This document shows, piece by piece, positions 1 through 9,790 of a DNA stretch of 64,000 bases. The notes under the pieces are model-generated. The model did not search any database and had not been told where the DNA came from. It saw only the letters and a list, made by a program, of their open reading frames with translations. The stretch lies in NCBI RefSeq assembly GCF_932526225.1, contig NC_064044.1, positions 4,581,747-4,645,746 of the forward strand, written 5' to 3'. The stretch comes from Nematostella vectensis (lineage: Eukaryota > Cnidaria > Anthozoa > Actiniaria > Edwardsiidae). Position 1 is the stretch's first letter. Every line of letters begins with the position of its first letter. Both the position numbers and the translations under genes were made by a program.

Positions 1-126
1 TCATGTTTTTCACGCACGCGGCCTGCTCCATCTTACATTGGTTGTCGTAGAGAACCCCATCAGACCCGCACTTCACGGCACGGAACGATGGGCAAGACGA
101 TGGACACACGCATTTTGGTACCCCCC
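1..126 (-). CDS. Exon 6 (partial): Kazal-type inhibitor domain
   Basis: Acceptor CTGTAG ends at 127. The frame (phase 1) reads CVCPSSCPSF, then VKCGSDGVLYDNQCKMEQAA with a following C. The CGSDGxxYxNxC core is diagnostic of Kazal domains. The reactive-site region lies near CPSSCPS. The frame is open to the window edge, so its end and any further domains are not seen. Confidence 0.78.
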
Positions 127-3100
127 CTACAGGTTTGCAAACTGAGTGAGGAGGACTGGTGCATACTTTGGTTGCACAGGGAGAATTTGAGCTTGAATCA
201 GTGATTGGCATACGAATCCAGGCTAGCAAATAAAAAGAAACTGGTGAGAATTTGTTTATGGCTCTTACGACAATAAAGCTTTTTATCTTTTACTGCATAC
301 CCCCAGTGCCCTACCCCCTACTTGGCCTTGGAGCAATCTGCGAACTCATGCCTATGGATTCCAAGCGACAAGATATTATATGGCTTCCGTCAGTCAAAAG
401 CTTTGAGCTGCTTTTGTTGGCCTACATTTAGATAGTTTCCAGTCACGTTTGCAATTCATTGACGCGACATCTCTTTACAAAAACTGATCGACGGAAGTGA
501 TAAGTTGTTTTATCATTTTGGAAATTTTAGCGAAATTTCTCGGAATACTCCAAGTAATCTGCAGTAATCTGGTTCTAGCTCTTACGACACTGTACAGGGA
601 AATCTAATCCAAATCACCAGACCCATATTACATTGCTAGAACATTTTTGGCGGTAGCAGCGACAGCGAAATTTAAAAGAGATGAAATCATGAGTTGATCG
701 CGCAAGAGAGTTCTCCTCTAAGATGCTGTTTCTTCTCTTCGTTGTGAGTTTCTAGAGCAAACAAAGATCGATTGGTCCCTTCTAAATACTCTTTTTTATC
801 TTCTTTCTTACCGATTTGGTTATTAGGCGCGTTAGGCACGATCATCAGAGAACTTCACGCTTTTAGCGAAAACAAGTCTCGCTTGCGACTATATTGTTTG
901 GTTTATTAAGGTTTATACTAACGGTTGCAACGTAGATATAGGTATTACTTTAGTATATTGTTCGCTTTATTCTGGTTTATACTTACGGACGCAAGTCATA
1001 TCACAATGCTCCTTACAGCAAACCAAATCTTTCCCAAGACGAACACAATCCTCGTCAGTTTGACACTCGTCCCATGGCTCGGGAGGACACCACGAGGGGG
1101 TCGGGGGGGGAATCGGACAAACATAAGTAAAAGCAGCTTAGAAAAGAAAAAAGAGAACGAGTGATTGACATGAACTGGCTGTTCGTCATACAACACAATA
1201 CGAAAACAAATACCTCCTGACACGGGCCATTTGATAATATTTATCGGGAAAGTTTTTTTTTTTTTGCTCTTCTATTCTCGAGGTATAAGATCACTGGAAA
1301 ATATGCCTCGGTGTGCCCGCGATTCATTACCACCATCCCTAATGTACACTTTACTTACCTGGTGTTGGTGGGAGCGTGGAAGCTGGGGGAGTGGGTTCTT
1401 AAAAAAAAAAAAGAGAACGCAACGCCTAAGTCGTTAGACCAGTAATGTCAGATTTAAACTCTAAAAACGGGAAAGCGCGTATTATTTCTAAATGTTTGAA
1501 AATAATAATAAACGGATGCACAATTGCAAGAGCCTCACTGAGTTTCCCTGTATGGTGAATTGTGTCACAGTAAAAAAAACATAATTACAAACACAGAATC
1601 AAACCTCAAAACTGCACTGTTTGTGCACTGTTTGTGCAATTTCCCCCCCTTACATTACCTGAAGGTGTTGGTGGGAGCGTAGCTGAGGGAATGGGTTCTA
1701 TCGTAAAAAAGAAAGAGAATGCAACGCATTAGACGTTAGACCAGTAATCGTTCGTATTAACCAGGTTTCACACTTACTCAAGCATTTAAATTCACACCCG
1801 TCACTGCAACTTATCGTTCGCATTATCCAGGTCCATACTTACTCGACATTTATATTCTCAGCCATCACTGCAACTAATCGTTCGTATTTTTCAGGTTTCA
1901 CACTAACTCAAGCATTTATATTCACAGCCTTCACTGCAACTAATCGTTCGCATTATCCAGGTTTTACACTTACTCAACCATTTATATTCACAGCCTTCAC
2001 TGCAACTAATCGTTCGCATTATCCAGGTTTTACACTTACTCGACACTTGTATTCACAGCCATCACTACAACTAATCTTTCGTATTTTTCAGGTTTCACAC
2101 TAACTCAAGCATTTATATTCACAGCCATCACTACAACTAATCGTTCGCACTATCCAGGTTTCAAACTAACTCAAGCATTTAGATTCACAGCCTTCACTGC
2201 AACTAGCCGTTCGCATTATCCAGGTTTTACACTTACTCGACATTTATATTCACAGCCTTCACTGCAACTAATCGTTTGCATTATCAAGGTTTTACAGTTA
2301 CTCGACACTTATATTCACAGCCCTCACTGCAACTAATCGTTCGCATTATCCAGGTTTCAAACTAACTCAAGCATTTATATTCACAGCCTTCACTGCAACT
2401 AATCGTTCGCATTATCCAGGTTTTACACTTACTCGACATTTATATTCACAGCCTTCACTGCAACTAATCGTTTGCATTATTCAGGTTTTACAGTTACTCG
2501 ACACTTATATTCACAGCCCTCTCTGCAACTAATCGTTCGCATTATCCAGGTTTCAAACTAACTCAAGCATTTATATTCACAGCCGTCATTGCAACTTATC
2601 GTTCTCATTATCCAGGTTTCACTCTTACTCGACTTTTTAAATTCACAGCCGTCACTGCAACTAATCGTTCGCATTATCCAGGTTTCACACTAACTCAAGC
2701 ATCTATATTCACAACCGTCACTGCAACTAATCGTTCGCACTATCCAGGTTTCATACTTACTCAAGCATATATATCCACAACCGTCATTACAACTAATCGT
2801 TCGCATTATCCAGGTTTCATACTTACTCAAGCATATATATCCACAACCGTCATTACAACTAATCGTTCGCGTTATCCAGGTTTCATACTTACTCAAGCAT
2901 ATATATCCACAACCGTCATTACAACTAATCGTTCGCGTTATCCAGGTTTCATACTTACTCAAGCATATATATCCACAACCGTCATTACAACTAATCGTTC
3001 GCATTATCCAGGTTTCATACTTACTCAAGCAGCTATATCCACAACCGTCATTACAACTAAATCGTTCGCATTATCCAGGTTTCATACTTACTCAAGCAGC

Positions 3101-5789
3101 TATATCCACAACCGTCATTACAACTAATCGTTCGCATTATCCAGGTTTCATACTTACTCACAAGCAGCTATATCCACAACCGTCATTACAACTAAATCGT
3201 TCGCACTATCCAGGTTTCATACTTACTCAAGCATATATATCCACAACCGTCATTACAACTAATCGTTCGCGTTATCCAGGTTTCATACTTACTCAAGCAT
3301 ATATATCCACAACCGTCATTACAACTAATCGTTCGCATTATCCAGGTTTCATACTTACTCAAGCATATATATCCACAACCGTCATTACAACTAATCGTTC
3401 GCACTATCCAGGTTTCATACTTACTCAAGCAGCTATATCCACAACCGTCATTACAACTAATCGTTCGCATTATCCAGGTTTCATACTTACTCAAGCAGCT
3501 ATATCCACAACCGTCATTACAACTAAATCGTTCGCATTATCCAGGTTTCATACTTACTCAAGCAGCTATATCCACAACCGTCATTACAACTAAATCGTTC
3601 GCATTATCCAGGTTTCATACTTACTCAAGCAGCTATATCCACAACCGTCATTACAACTTATCGTTCGCATTATCCAGGTTTCATACTTACTCAAGCATAT
3701 ATATTCACAACCGTCATTACAACACTTCAGCCCGCGTCCAGGGTAGATTCTTTCGCAATCGTAATCGTTTAAACATTCATGGTCTGGTTCAGATGATCTG
3801 CCATCGCAACACGGGTCGCGGATAGTGGGACATGTCCCTGGCACAACTACATCAAATAGGGAAAAAGCTATCAACTATAGCCCTGGAGGTAATAAGTCTA
3901 TGCCTGTGGTATAAAACGCGATGTCCTAGTGTATGGACTTACACTGTTCTTTAGGCGGGAAAGGGAAAAAAAGCAATAGGAGTGTATTTCCAAGAATGGT
4001 ATATAGTTTCCTAATAAGAAAAATATGACTGTATTCAAAACAAAATTGTTTGATTATGAAGATCATAAATACAGCCTTATCCCTGGCGTCTGGTCGGGAT
4101 TCCTGTGTCAACGTCAACGATGACAGCAACAACGGTGACAGCGACAGCAACAACGCCAGCAACGGTGACAGCGACAGCAACAACGCCAGCAACGGTGACA
4201 GCGATAGCAACAACGCCAGCAACGGTGACAGCGATAGCAACAACGCCAGCAACGGTGACAGCGACAGCAACAATGCCAGCAACGGTGACAGCGACAGCAA
4301 CAACGCCAGCAACGGTGACAGCGACAGCAACAACGCCAGCAACGGTGACAGCGATTGCAACAACGCCAGCAACGGTGACAGCGACAGCAACAATGCCAGC
4401 AACGGTGACCGCGATAGCAACAACGCCAGCAACGGTGACAGCGACAGCAACAACGCCAGCAACGGTGACAGCGATTGCAACAACGCCAGCAACGGTGACA
4501 GCGACAGCAACAATGCCAGCAACGGTGACCGCGATAGCAACAACGCCAGCAACGGTGACAGCGATAGCAACAACGCCAGCAACGGTGACAGCGACAGCAA
4601 CAACGCCAGCAACGGTGACAGCGATAGCAACAACGCCAGCAACGGTGACCGCGACAGTAACAACGCCAGCAACGGTGACCGCGACAGTAACAACGCCAGC
4701 AAGGGTGACAGCGATAGCAACAACGCCAGCAACGGTGACAGCGATAGCAACAACACCAGCAACGGTGACAGCGACAGCAACAACGCCAGCAACGGTGAAA
4801 GCGATTGCAACAACGCCAGCAACGGTGACAGCGACAGCAACAATGCCAGCAACGGTGACCGCGATAGCAACAACGCCAGCAACGGTGACAGCGACAGCAA
4901 CAATGCCAGCAACGGTGACAGCGATAGCAACAACGCCAGCAACGGTGACAGCGACAGCAACAACGCCAGCAACGGTGACAGCGATAGCAACAACGCCAGC
5001 AACGGTGACAGCGATAGCAACAACGCCAGCAACGGTGACAGCGATAACAACAACGCCGGCAACGGTGACAGCGATAGCAACAACACCAGCAACGGTGACA
5101 GCGATAGCAACAACACCAGCAACGGTGACAGCGATAGCAACAACACCAGCAACGGTGACAGCGATAGCAGCAACGGTGACAGCGATAGCAACAACACCAG
5201 CAACGGTGACAGCGATAGCAACAACGCCAGCAACGGTGACAGCGATCGCAACAACGCCAGCAACGGTGACAGCGATAGCAACAACGCCAGCAACGGTGAC
5301 AGCGATAGCAACAACGCCAGCAACGGTGACAGCGACAGCAACAACGCCAGCAACGGTGACAGCGATAGCAACAACGCCAGCAACGGTGACCGCGACAGTA
5401 ACAACGCCAGCAACGGTGACCGCGACAGTAACAACGCCAGCAAGGGTGACAGCGATAGCAACAACGCCAGCAACGGTGACAGCGATAGCAACAACGCCAG
5501 CAACGGTGACAGCGACAGCAACAACGCCAGCAACGGTGACAGCGATAGCAACAACGCCAGCAACGGTGACAGCGATAGCAACAACGCCAGCAACGGTGAC
5601 AGCGATCGCAACAACGCCAGCAACGGTGACAGCGACAGTAACAATGGCAATGTGAAAACAAGAATGATAGCAACAACAGCATAAACAAACAAAGCAACTT
5701 CTGATATTTTAGGGTAACTCACTTTTATTAAGCTTAGCACTTGGCACAGATACGAAATAAATAGCGAAGAAGACCAAAATCGCAGACAT
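1..5789 (-). CDS. Secreted WAP-WAP-Kazal protease-inhibitor-like gene (spliced, 3' end outside window)
   Basis: I assembled this gene by joining six exons on the minus strand: 5789-5723, 3846-3691, 1697-1659, 1397-1359, 1136-987 and 126-1. Every boundary has AG before and GT after the exon, and every junction is phase 1, so the frame stays open throughout. Domains in order are a signal peptide, a WAP four-disulfide core, a Pro/Thr-rich linker, a second WAP and a Kazal domain. WAP and Kazal modules are known as compact disulfide-bonded inhibitors of serine proteases, so the product is probably an extracellular multi-headed inhibitor. The specificity is not readable from sequence. The introns are unusual: intron 1 carries a 30-bp minisatellite and intron 2 a 66-bp one. 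The gene continues past the left edge of the window. The splicing is inferred from sequence only; whether both mini-exons are always used is unknown. Confidence 0.72.
987..1136 (-). CDS. Exon 5: second WAP domain
   Basis: 150-bp exon with acceptor CTAAG (ending 1137) and donor GTAAGTATAAACC from 986, phase 1 at both ends. It contains eight cysteines in WAP order: VCP, WCPPEPWDEC, TDEDC, LVCC, KEHC, MTC. Open frames on either strand in other registers over this DNA are shadows. The divergence from the first WAP suggests an old domain duplication. Confidence 0.75.
1359..1397 (-). CDS. Exon 4: 39-bp Pro/Thr-rich mini-exon
   Basis: A long T tract ending AAG (1400-1398) precedes it and a strong donor CAG/GTAAGTAAAG (from 1358) follows. 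In phase 1 it reads PTPPASTLPPTP. It is a duplicate of the mini-exon at 1659-1697. Confidence 0.6.
1659..1697 (-). CDS. Exon 3: 39-bp Pro/Thr-rich mini-exon
   Basis: Acceptor ATAG at 1701-1698, donor GTAATG from 1658. Read in phase 1 it codes for about twelve residues, PIPSATLPPTPS, suited to a flexible linker between WAP domains. It is a near copy of the mini-exon at 1359-1397, with the same length and phase. The donor is weaker than that of its twin, so it could be skipped without shifting the frame. Confidence 0.55.
1744..3730. repeat. 66-bp minisatellite, about 30 copies, each with exon end plus splice donor
   Basis: Head-to-tail units of 66 bp (some 67 bp through an extra A). On the minus strand each unit holds about 30 bp matching the end of the WAP exon, the donor GTAAGTATG, and about 30 bp of intron start. 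Units near 2700-3730 are nearly identical. Those from 1744 to 2700 are more diverged, so the array has grown from the exon side. Because 66 is divisible by three, some stretches are open as 22-residue repeats, but this looks like intronic DNA. Confidence 0.9.
3691..3846 (-). CDS. Exon 2: first WAP domain
   Basis: 156-bp exon, acceptor AG at 3848-3847, donor GTAAGTATG from 3690. The translation starts PGTCPTIRDPCCDG and ends GLKCCNDGCEYICL. It keeps the WAP spacing: CP start, a central DxxC, a CC pair, then GC and a final C. It has nine cysteines, one more than the usual eight, in the PCC near the start. Both ends are phase 1. The last part of this exon with its donor is the seed of the 66-bp array that follows. 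Confidence 0.78.
4119..5653. repeat. 30-bp minisatellite, about 50 copies
   Basis: Unit of 30 bp with core AACGGTGACAGCGACAGCAA, varying mainly at a few sites (GACAGC/GATAGC, ACAGCG/ACCGCG). One unit near 5161-5180 is shortened by 12 bp. A 30-bp period keeps several frames open on both strands, giving long low-complexity ORFs that I do not accept as genes. It sits inside intron 1 of the inhibitor gene. Confidence 0.92.
5723..5789 (-). CDS. Exon 1: signal peptide
   Basis: The ATG at 5789-5787 opens 22 codons that read MSAILVFFAIYFVSVPSA followed by KLNK. This is a classic short hydrophobic signal sequence with a likely cleavage after PSA. The exon ends in phase 1 at A followed by the donor GTGAGT (5722-5717). 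I chose this ATG because it gives the signal peptide and because its phase fits the WAP exon at 3846. A minus-strand frame of 640 codons also runs over this DNA, but it reads through the donor into the minisatellite and is not credible. Confidence 0.7.
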
Positions 5790-7413
5790 AGCCACTCTTG
5801 CAACCTGATAAAGTAAACAAAAGGCCTGGCTAAACCAGGGGATACCATGCATTTCTCAATATTTCCTATAGGTTAACCACAGGCAAAAAACATACAGCAT
5901 AACAAGATGTCTCGCAAAAATCCGCCGCTTTTTGGATTTGGTGCGCGAGCTACAAATACATTATTTTTTTATCGGGAAATCTAAACTAGCAAACATGTCG
6001 CCTGCTATATGCCACACAAGCACAAGTTAAACTTAAAAAGGGAGAGTAAAAAATTGATGACAAATACTTTGGTAAGTTATGGAGGTTATTCTTTAGTATA
6101 CCACTAAGTTGATCTTGAACCCCTAACCCACCCCCTGGGGCTTTCCAGACTCCAAAAAACATTGATTGTGGGCGAAAACAAGAGATAGCACAGGGTGTGG
6201 TCAACGGCAATTCTTGTCCACATGAGATAACACATTGGGTGTGATTGGAGCAATTGTTCAGCCCTAAGAGATGGTACTATTGTTACAAACCCGTACCCCC
6301 CACAACGGCCAAAGGTCCACTTTCGGTTCCTAAGGGACGTGTTATTTGTACAAAACTATAAAGCATAACCTAGATCACTCTGGTATGTAGCCAAGTCCGA
6401 CAATAAACGTCCCGTGGAGATACTGCAAAGGCATAAAAAAATCCCTTTTTGTTCTTTCGGGGATTGTCAGACTTTTTCGGATTTCGAATCCCCCCCAAGA
6501 AAAATCTTGGGTACGGGCCTGTGTTAGATATCACCCAAAAGCCTGGTGTCGCTTACTACTGTAAAGTAAGTTTTGGACTATTGTCGTGAGGACTCCCAAA
6601 CGGATAACTGTATCGCAGCAAATCTCTGAACATCCATTAAGGGATAGCAGTTGCTGTAGTATTTTATACTTAGAAAGATAGGACTAGCATCCCTTTCTCT
6701 ACCGCCCCTTGGGGTCCTGAACCCTTTTCCTGCATGGCGAGAGCTCAGCCAAACCCTCTTCCGGGAGGTTTACAAGGCTTTTGTTAATTTGGCTCTGGTC
6801 CAAATCTGAAAATTGCACCAACACAGACAGTTTTTAACAGATTTTGTAAGACTTGTAAGATATGTCGCGCTGAGCACTGAAAAAAAGCTATATTAGCCAG
6901 TTAGCTAATGATATTTGGATATTTTCAGCTTTGATATTTAGAAATCGTTAATGTTACAGACATTTCTTCTTGCTTACAGAACGTGTTAACATAGCGCCAA
7001 CATCGGCTTGAATTACTGGAGTTATAAAAGGAACACTAGCTTTACATCGGCACCCGGGAGGCTTAAGACGCGACGCTAGCACAGTCTTATTACCCGTGCA
7101 GTTCGGCAACCAAGGACAGCTGTTTCGTCCTTATTACGACTGGTCAGTATGGGGGATAGTCAGTTTGCCTTAAAACTTAATGTTGTTCCGTCATTTCCCG
7201 ACTAGATGTTATCAACTAACCTGGGATCTTTGCTCACGAGGTCTTCTCTCTCTCTTTTTAAGTTCTTCAATTCTTTGTCTCCTATTGAAAAAGATTGTTG
7301 TTTATAGCAAATGTAATCACGTAGACTAAATGTCTGCGTATTTATACCCTGTTAAAAAGGTCAAGTTATAAACTGTGGCCTAGCCAGGTTTTACTAAGGG
7401 CCTCATATTTGGT
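5790..7413. other. No gene seen; 5' flank of the inhibitor gene
   Basis: This is the upstream side of the minus-strand inhibitor gene. Short frames here have no recognisable domain, no splice context and ordinary composition. No convincing TATA element or transposon end was found. Confidence 0.4.
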
Positions 7414-7530
7414 ATGTGCTGCCCTTTAGGGTAGGGTTTTTGGGCTCTTGAGGTCTACGTTAGGGTATCTTTTTTTCGCTTGTCGGTCTACGGTAGGGTA
7501 TCTTTTTTTTCTTGTTAGGTCTCTGGTAGA
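7414..7530. repeat. Degenerate short tandem repeat (GGTCTACGGTAGGGTATC type)
   Basis: Three diverged units built around GGTCTACGKTAGGGTATC followed by T-rich runs. Related units reappear at 8093-8210, on the other side of the inverted-repeat element at 7846-8087. Confidence 0.6.
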
Positions 7531-7845
7531 GAGGGCAAAGTTGTCAGTATGGCTGCCCAATACACACATTGCCGCATTAAGCGAAAACTCCATTTATGGC
7601 TGCTGCCAATTCACCTCAATTCTCTGAGCTAAGTTTTACCTTTATTCACAATGACGGTACTAAATTATGTGTTATACGATACAGTGTTATGCCCCTGATG
7701 TTAGAATAAAGATATCAGAAAACGCAACTGTGACATTGTATTTTTTTCTGTAACAACTCGAAGTTTTTGTTTCTTTTCGTCGTTATGTGCTCCAAGTGAT
7801 GGCACATCCACTATGCCCCACGAATGGTAAAAAACTTTAACTTAA

Positions 7846-8087
7846 AGCCGCATTGTCACCAGTTTACTTCCGGTCGATTACTTAACAATATCCGATGATT
7901 TTTAACGGAAAACGCGAAAAATATTTCAAAATATTGAAAGCAGTGTATCTATTGGAAGTTTCTTTGATGATGTGACTGATAGTTTAGAGCGGATGGCCTG
8001 TTAAATATCTCGGATTCTAATAGATTCTTTTGTCTTTTGACGGTTGAGGTTTCCGTCGGACCTAAGTAAACTGGTGACAATGCGGCT
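7846..8087. mobile_element. Non-autonomous inverted-repeat element (MITE-like), copy 1
   Basis: 242 bp with terminal inverted repeats beginning AGCCGCATTGTCACCAGTTT, matching for about 24 bases at the two ends. It is flanked by TTAA on the left and TGAA on the right, consistent with a TTAA (or TA) target duplication that has since mutated. It has no ORF. A second copy is at 23427-23673. Confidence 0.8.
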
Positions 8088-8092
8088 TGAAG

Positions 8093-8210
8093 GTCTGCTG
8101 TAGGGTATACTTTCGAGCTTTAGGTCTGCGGTAGGGTATGTAATTTAAGGGGTAGGTCTCTGGAAGGGTAAAAAAATCGAGGATTTTTGGTTTCTGATAG
8201 GGTCAGGTTT
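8093..8210. repeat. Degenerate short tandem repeat, right part
   Basis: Units such as AGGTCTGCGGTAGGGTAT and AGGTCTCTGGAAGGGTA match those at 7414-7530. The following stretch to about 8520 holds a 104-codon frame without any recognisable motif. Confidence 0.5.
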
Positions 8211-8524
8211 TGGGGACCTCGGCGGCACACCCCTACCCAAAAATAAGTGGAGTACCCCCCCCTTACCCCCCGGCAGAATTGTCGACCCCTCAATTAGAAA
8301 TGACGCCCTATTGGGCGCTCGAGCAGGAGGAGGGGTGTAGTATGGGGAACTTATTCTGTGCTCCCCCTAGCTACACGCCTGAAACTCATATGTCCGCTAA
8401 AGATATCCTTTTTGGTGCGAAGAGTAGTACGGAAGCCCATGAGGGCCACTCAAGGTTTTCGTTAACAACATCTCACCTTTCGGTCACGACTTTGGACAAT
8501 TTGCGTCACGACAATTCACTTTGA

Positions 8525-8940
8525 GTGTCACGACAAAGCACTATTTGATTATCGCTTAAAACATTGCAGGTTTAGTTCACCATATCGCACTTTGTGTCTC
8601 AAAACATCGCACTTTGTGTCTTAAAAAACTCATCATTTGCCTTTGCTTAAAACATTTAAGTATATTGTTCACGACATTCAACTTAGTGCTTATAACATAG
8701 CACTATTTGTCTATTGCATAAAATATTTGACTTTGTGCTTTATAACATGGGACTTTGTGTCTTAAAAAATCTCGCGATTTGCCGAATGCGCAAATCATTC
8801 CAGTTTTTGTCTGTGCATTAAATATTTAACTTTGTGCTTCATAACATGGTACTTTGTGTCTTAAAAATTATCGAGATTTGCCGAATGGCCAAATAATTTC
8901 AGTTTTTGTCTATGCATAAAATATTTAACTTGTGCTATAG
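8525..8940. repeat. Degenerate AT-rich tandem repeats (CACTTTGTGTCTTAAAA type)
   Basis: Short units around ACTTTGTGTCTTAAAA recur irregularly. From about 8719 they merge into roughly 103-bp units containing GATTTGCCGAATG and CAGTTTTTGTCT. No coding potential was seen here or in the 8941-9480 stretch that follows. Confidence 0.6.
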
Positions 8941-9480
8941 AAATTTATTTCACAAATTTGAAGAGAATTATCAAATAACTGGATTCTATACGAATCGCTT
9001 TCTCTGTGATGAAAACTTTCTACAACTCGACACAACTAGAACATGAAGCGATTTCCCGTTAGTTAGCGGGCCATTAAGATTTTGGAAGAAAAACCCGAAA
9101 ATGTTTACCGGGTGACATTCCGGGTTTTTGAGGTTAATCGGCGCTTTAAGAAAAGACCACCTGGAAACACAAGTAGTTCCCTATTTCCCAATTAAAAAAA
9201 CTTGAATAAGCTTGTTATTCTACAAGGATCACTGATTCCACGCAGTGTAGCCATTTTGGGAAACAAGGTAGGCTAAATAATAACGACAAAATTTTGGGGG
9301 TAATAGCTTTTGGGGTTGTTGCTTTTGGGGTCGTAGCTTTTGGGTTCACAGGTATTAGCACAGGTAGCCCAGGCAATGGTTTTGAAGCCTGTTCGTAGCT
9401 TGGAATCGGCTGTTATTCTTAGAGCTCATCCGGTAACTCACTTCTGGGCATCCGCGGGCATACATGTCGGATACACCAAC

Positions 9481-9790
9481 AAAATACCAGTGGTACGAGT
9501 CGTGAAGCAGAAAACTCCAGTGGTACAAGGGGTGTTTTTGGTATCTGGATATCCTGTGTTGTAAAAGTTTTTTGGTGGTGTTTGGGTATCCTGTGATAAA
9601 ATACCAGTGGTACGAATCGTGAAGCAGAAATCTCCAGTGGTACAAGTGGTGTTTTGGGTATCTGGGTATCCTGTGTTGTAAAAGTTGCTTAGTGGTGTTT
9701 GGGCATCCTGTGATAAAATACCAGTGGTACGAATCGTGAAGCAGAAATCTCCAGTGGTACAAGTGGTGTTTTGGGTATCTGGGTATCCTT
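9481..9790. repeat. 117-bp tandem repeat, about 2.7 copies
   Basis: Units start at 9481, 9598 and 9715 with AAAATACCAGTGGTACGA and contain CGTGAAGCAGAAA and GTATCTGG. 117 is 39 codons, which explains the in-frame repeat translations on both strands. A short GCTTTTGGGGTYGTAGC repeat lies just upstream at about 9306-9350. Confidence 0.85.

Noticed and set aside
2690-3494. Minus-strand frames of 22-residue repeats with CNDGCGYIC
   Set aside because: They are translations of the 66-bp array that read through donor sites. They are explained as copies of the WAP exon end plus intron, not as separate genes.
3926-5848. 640-codon minus-strand frame with LSLSPLLALL repeats, and 516-544-codon plus-strand frames rich in Asn/Ser/Asp or Thr/Ala
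   Set aside because: All come from the 30-bp minisatellite, which keeps several frames open on both strands at once. The region lies in an intron between two well-supported exons.
8210-8524. 104-codon plus-strand frame starting MGTSAAHPYPKISG
   Set aside because: No domain, no repeat of the frame elsewhere, and it is flanked by degenerate repeats. I cannot support a gene.
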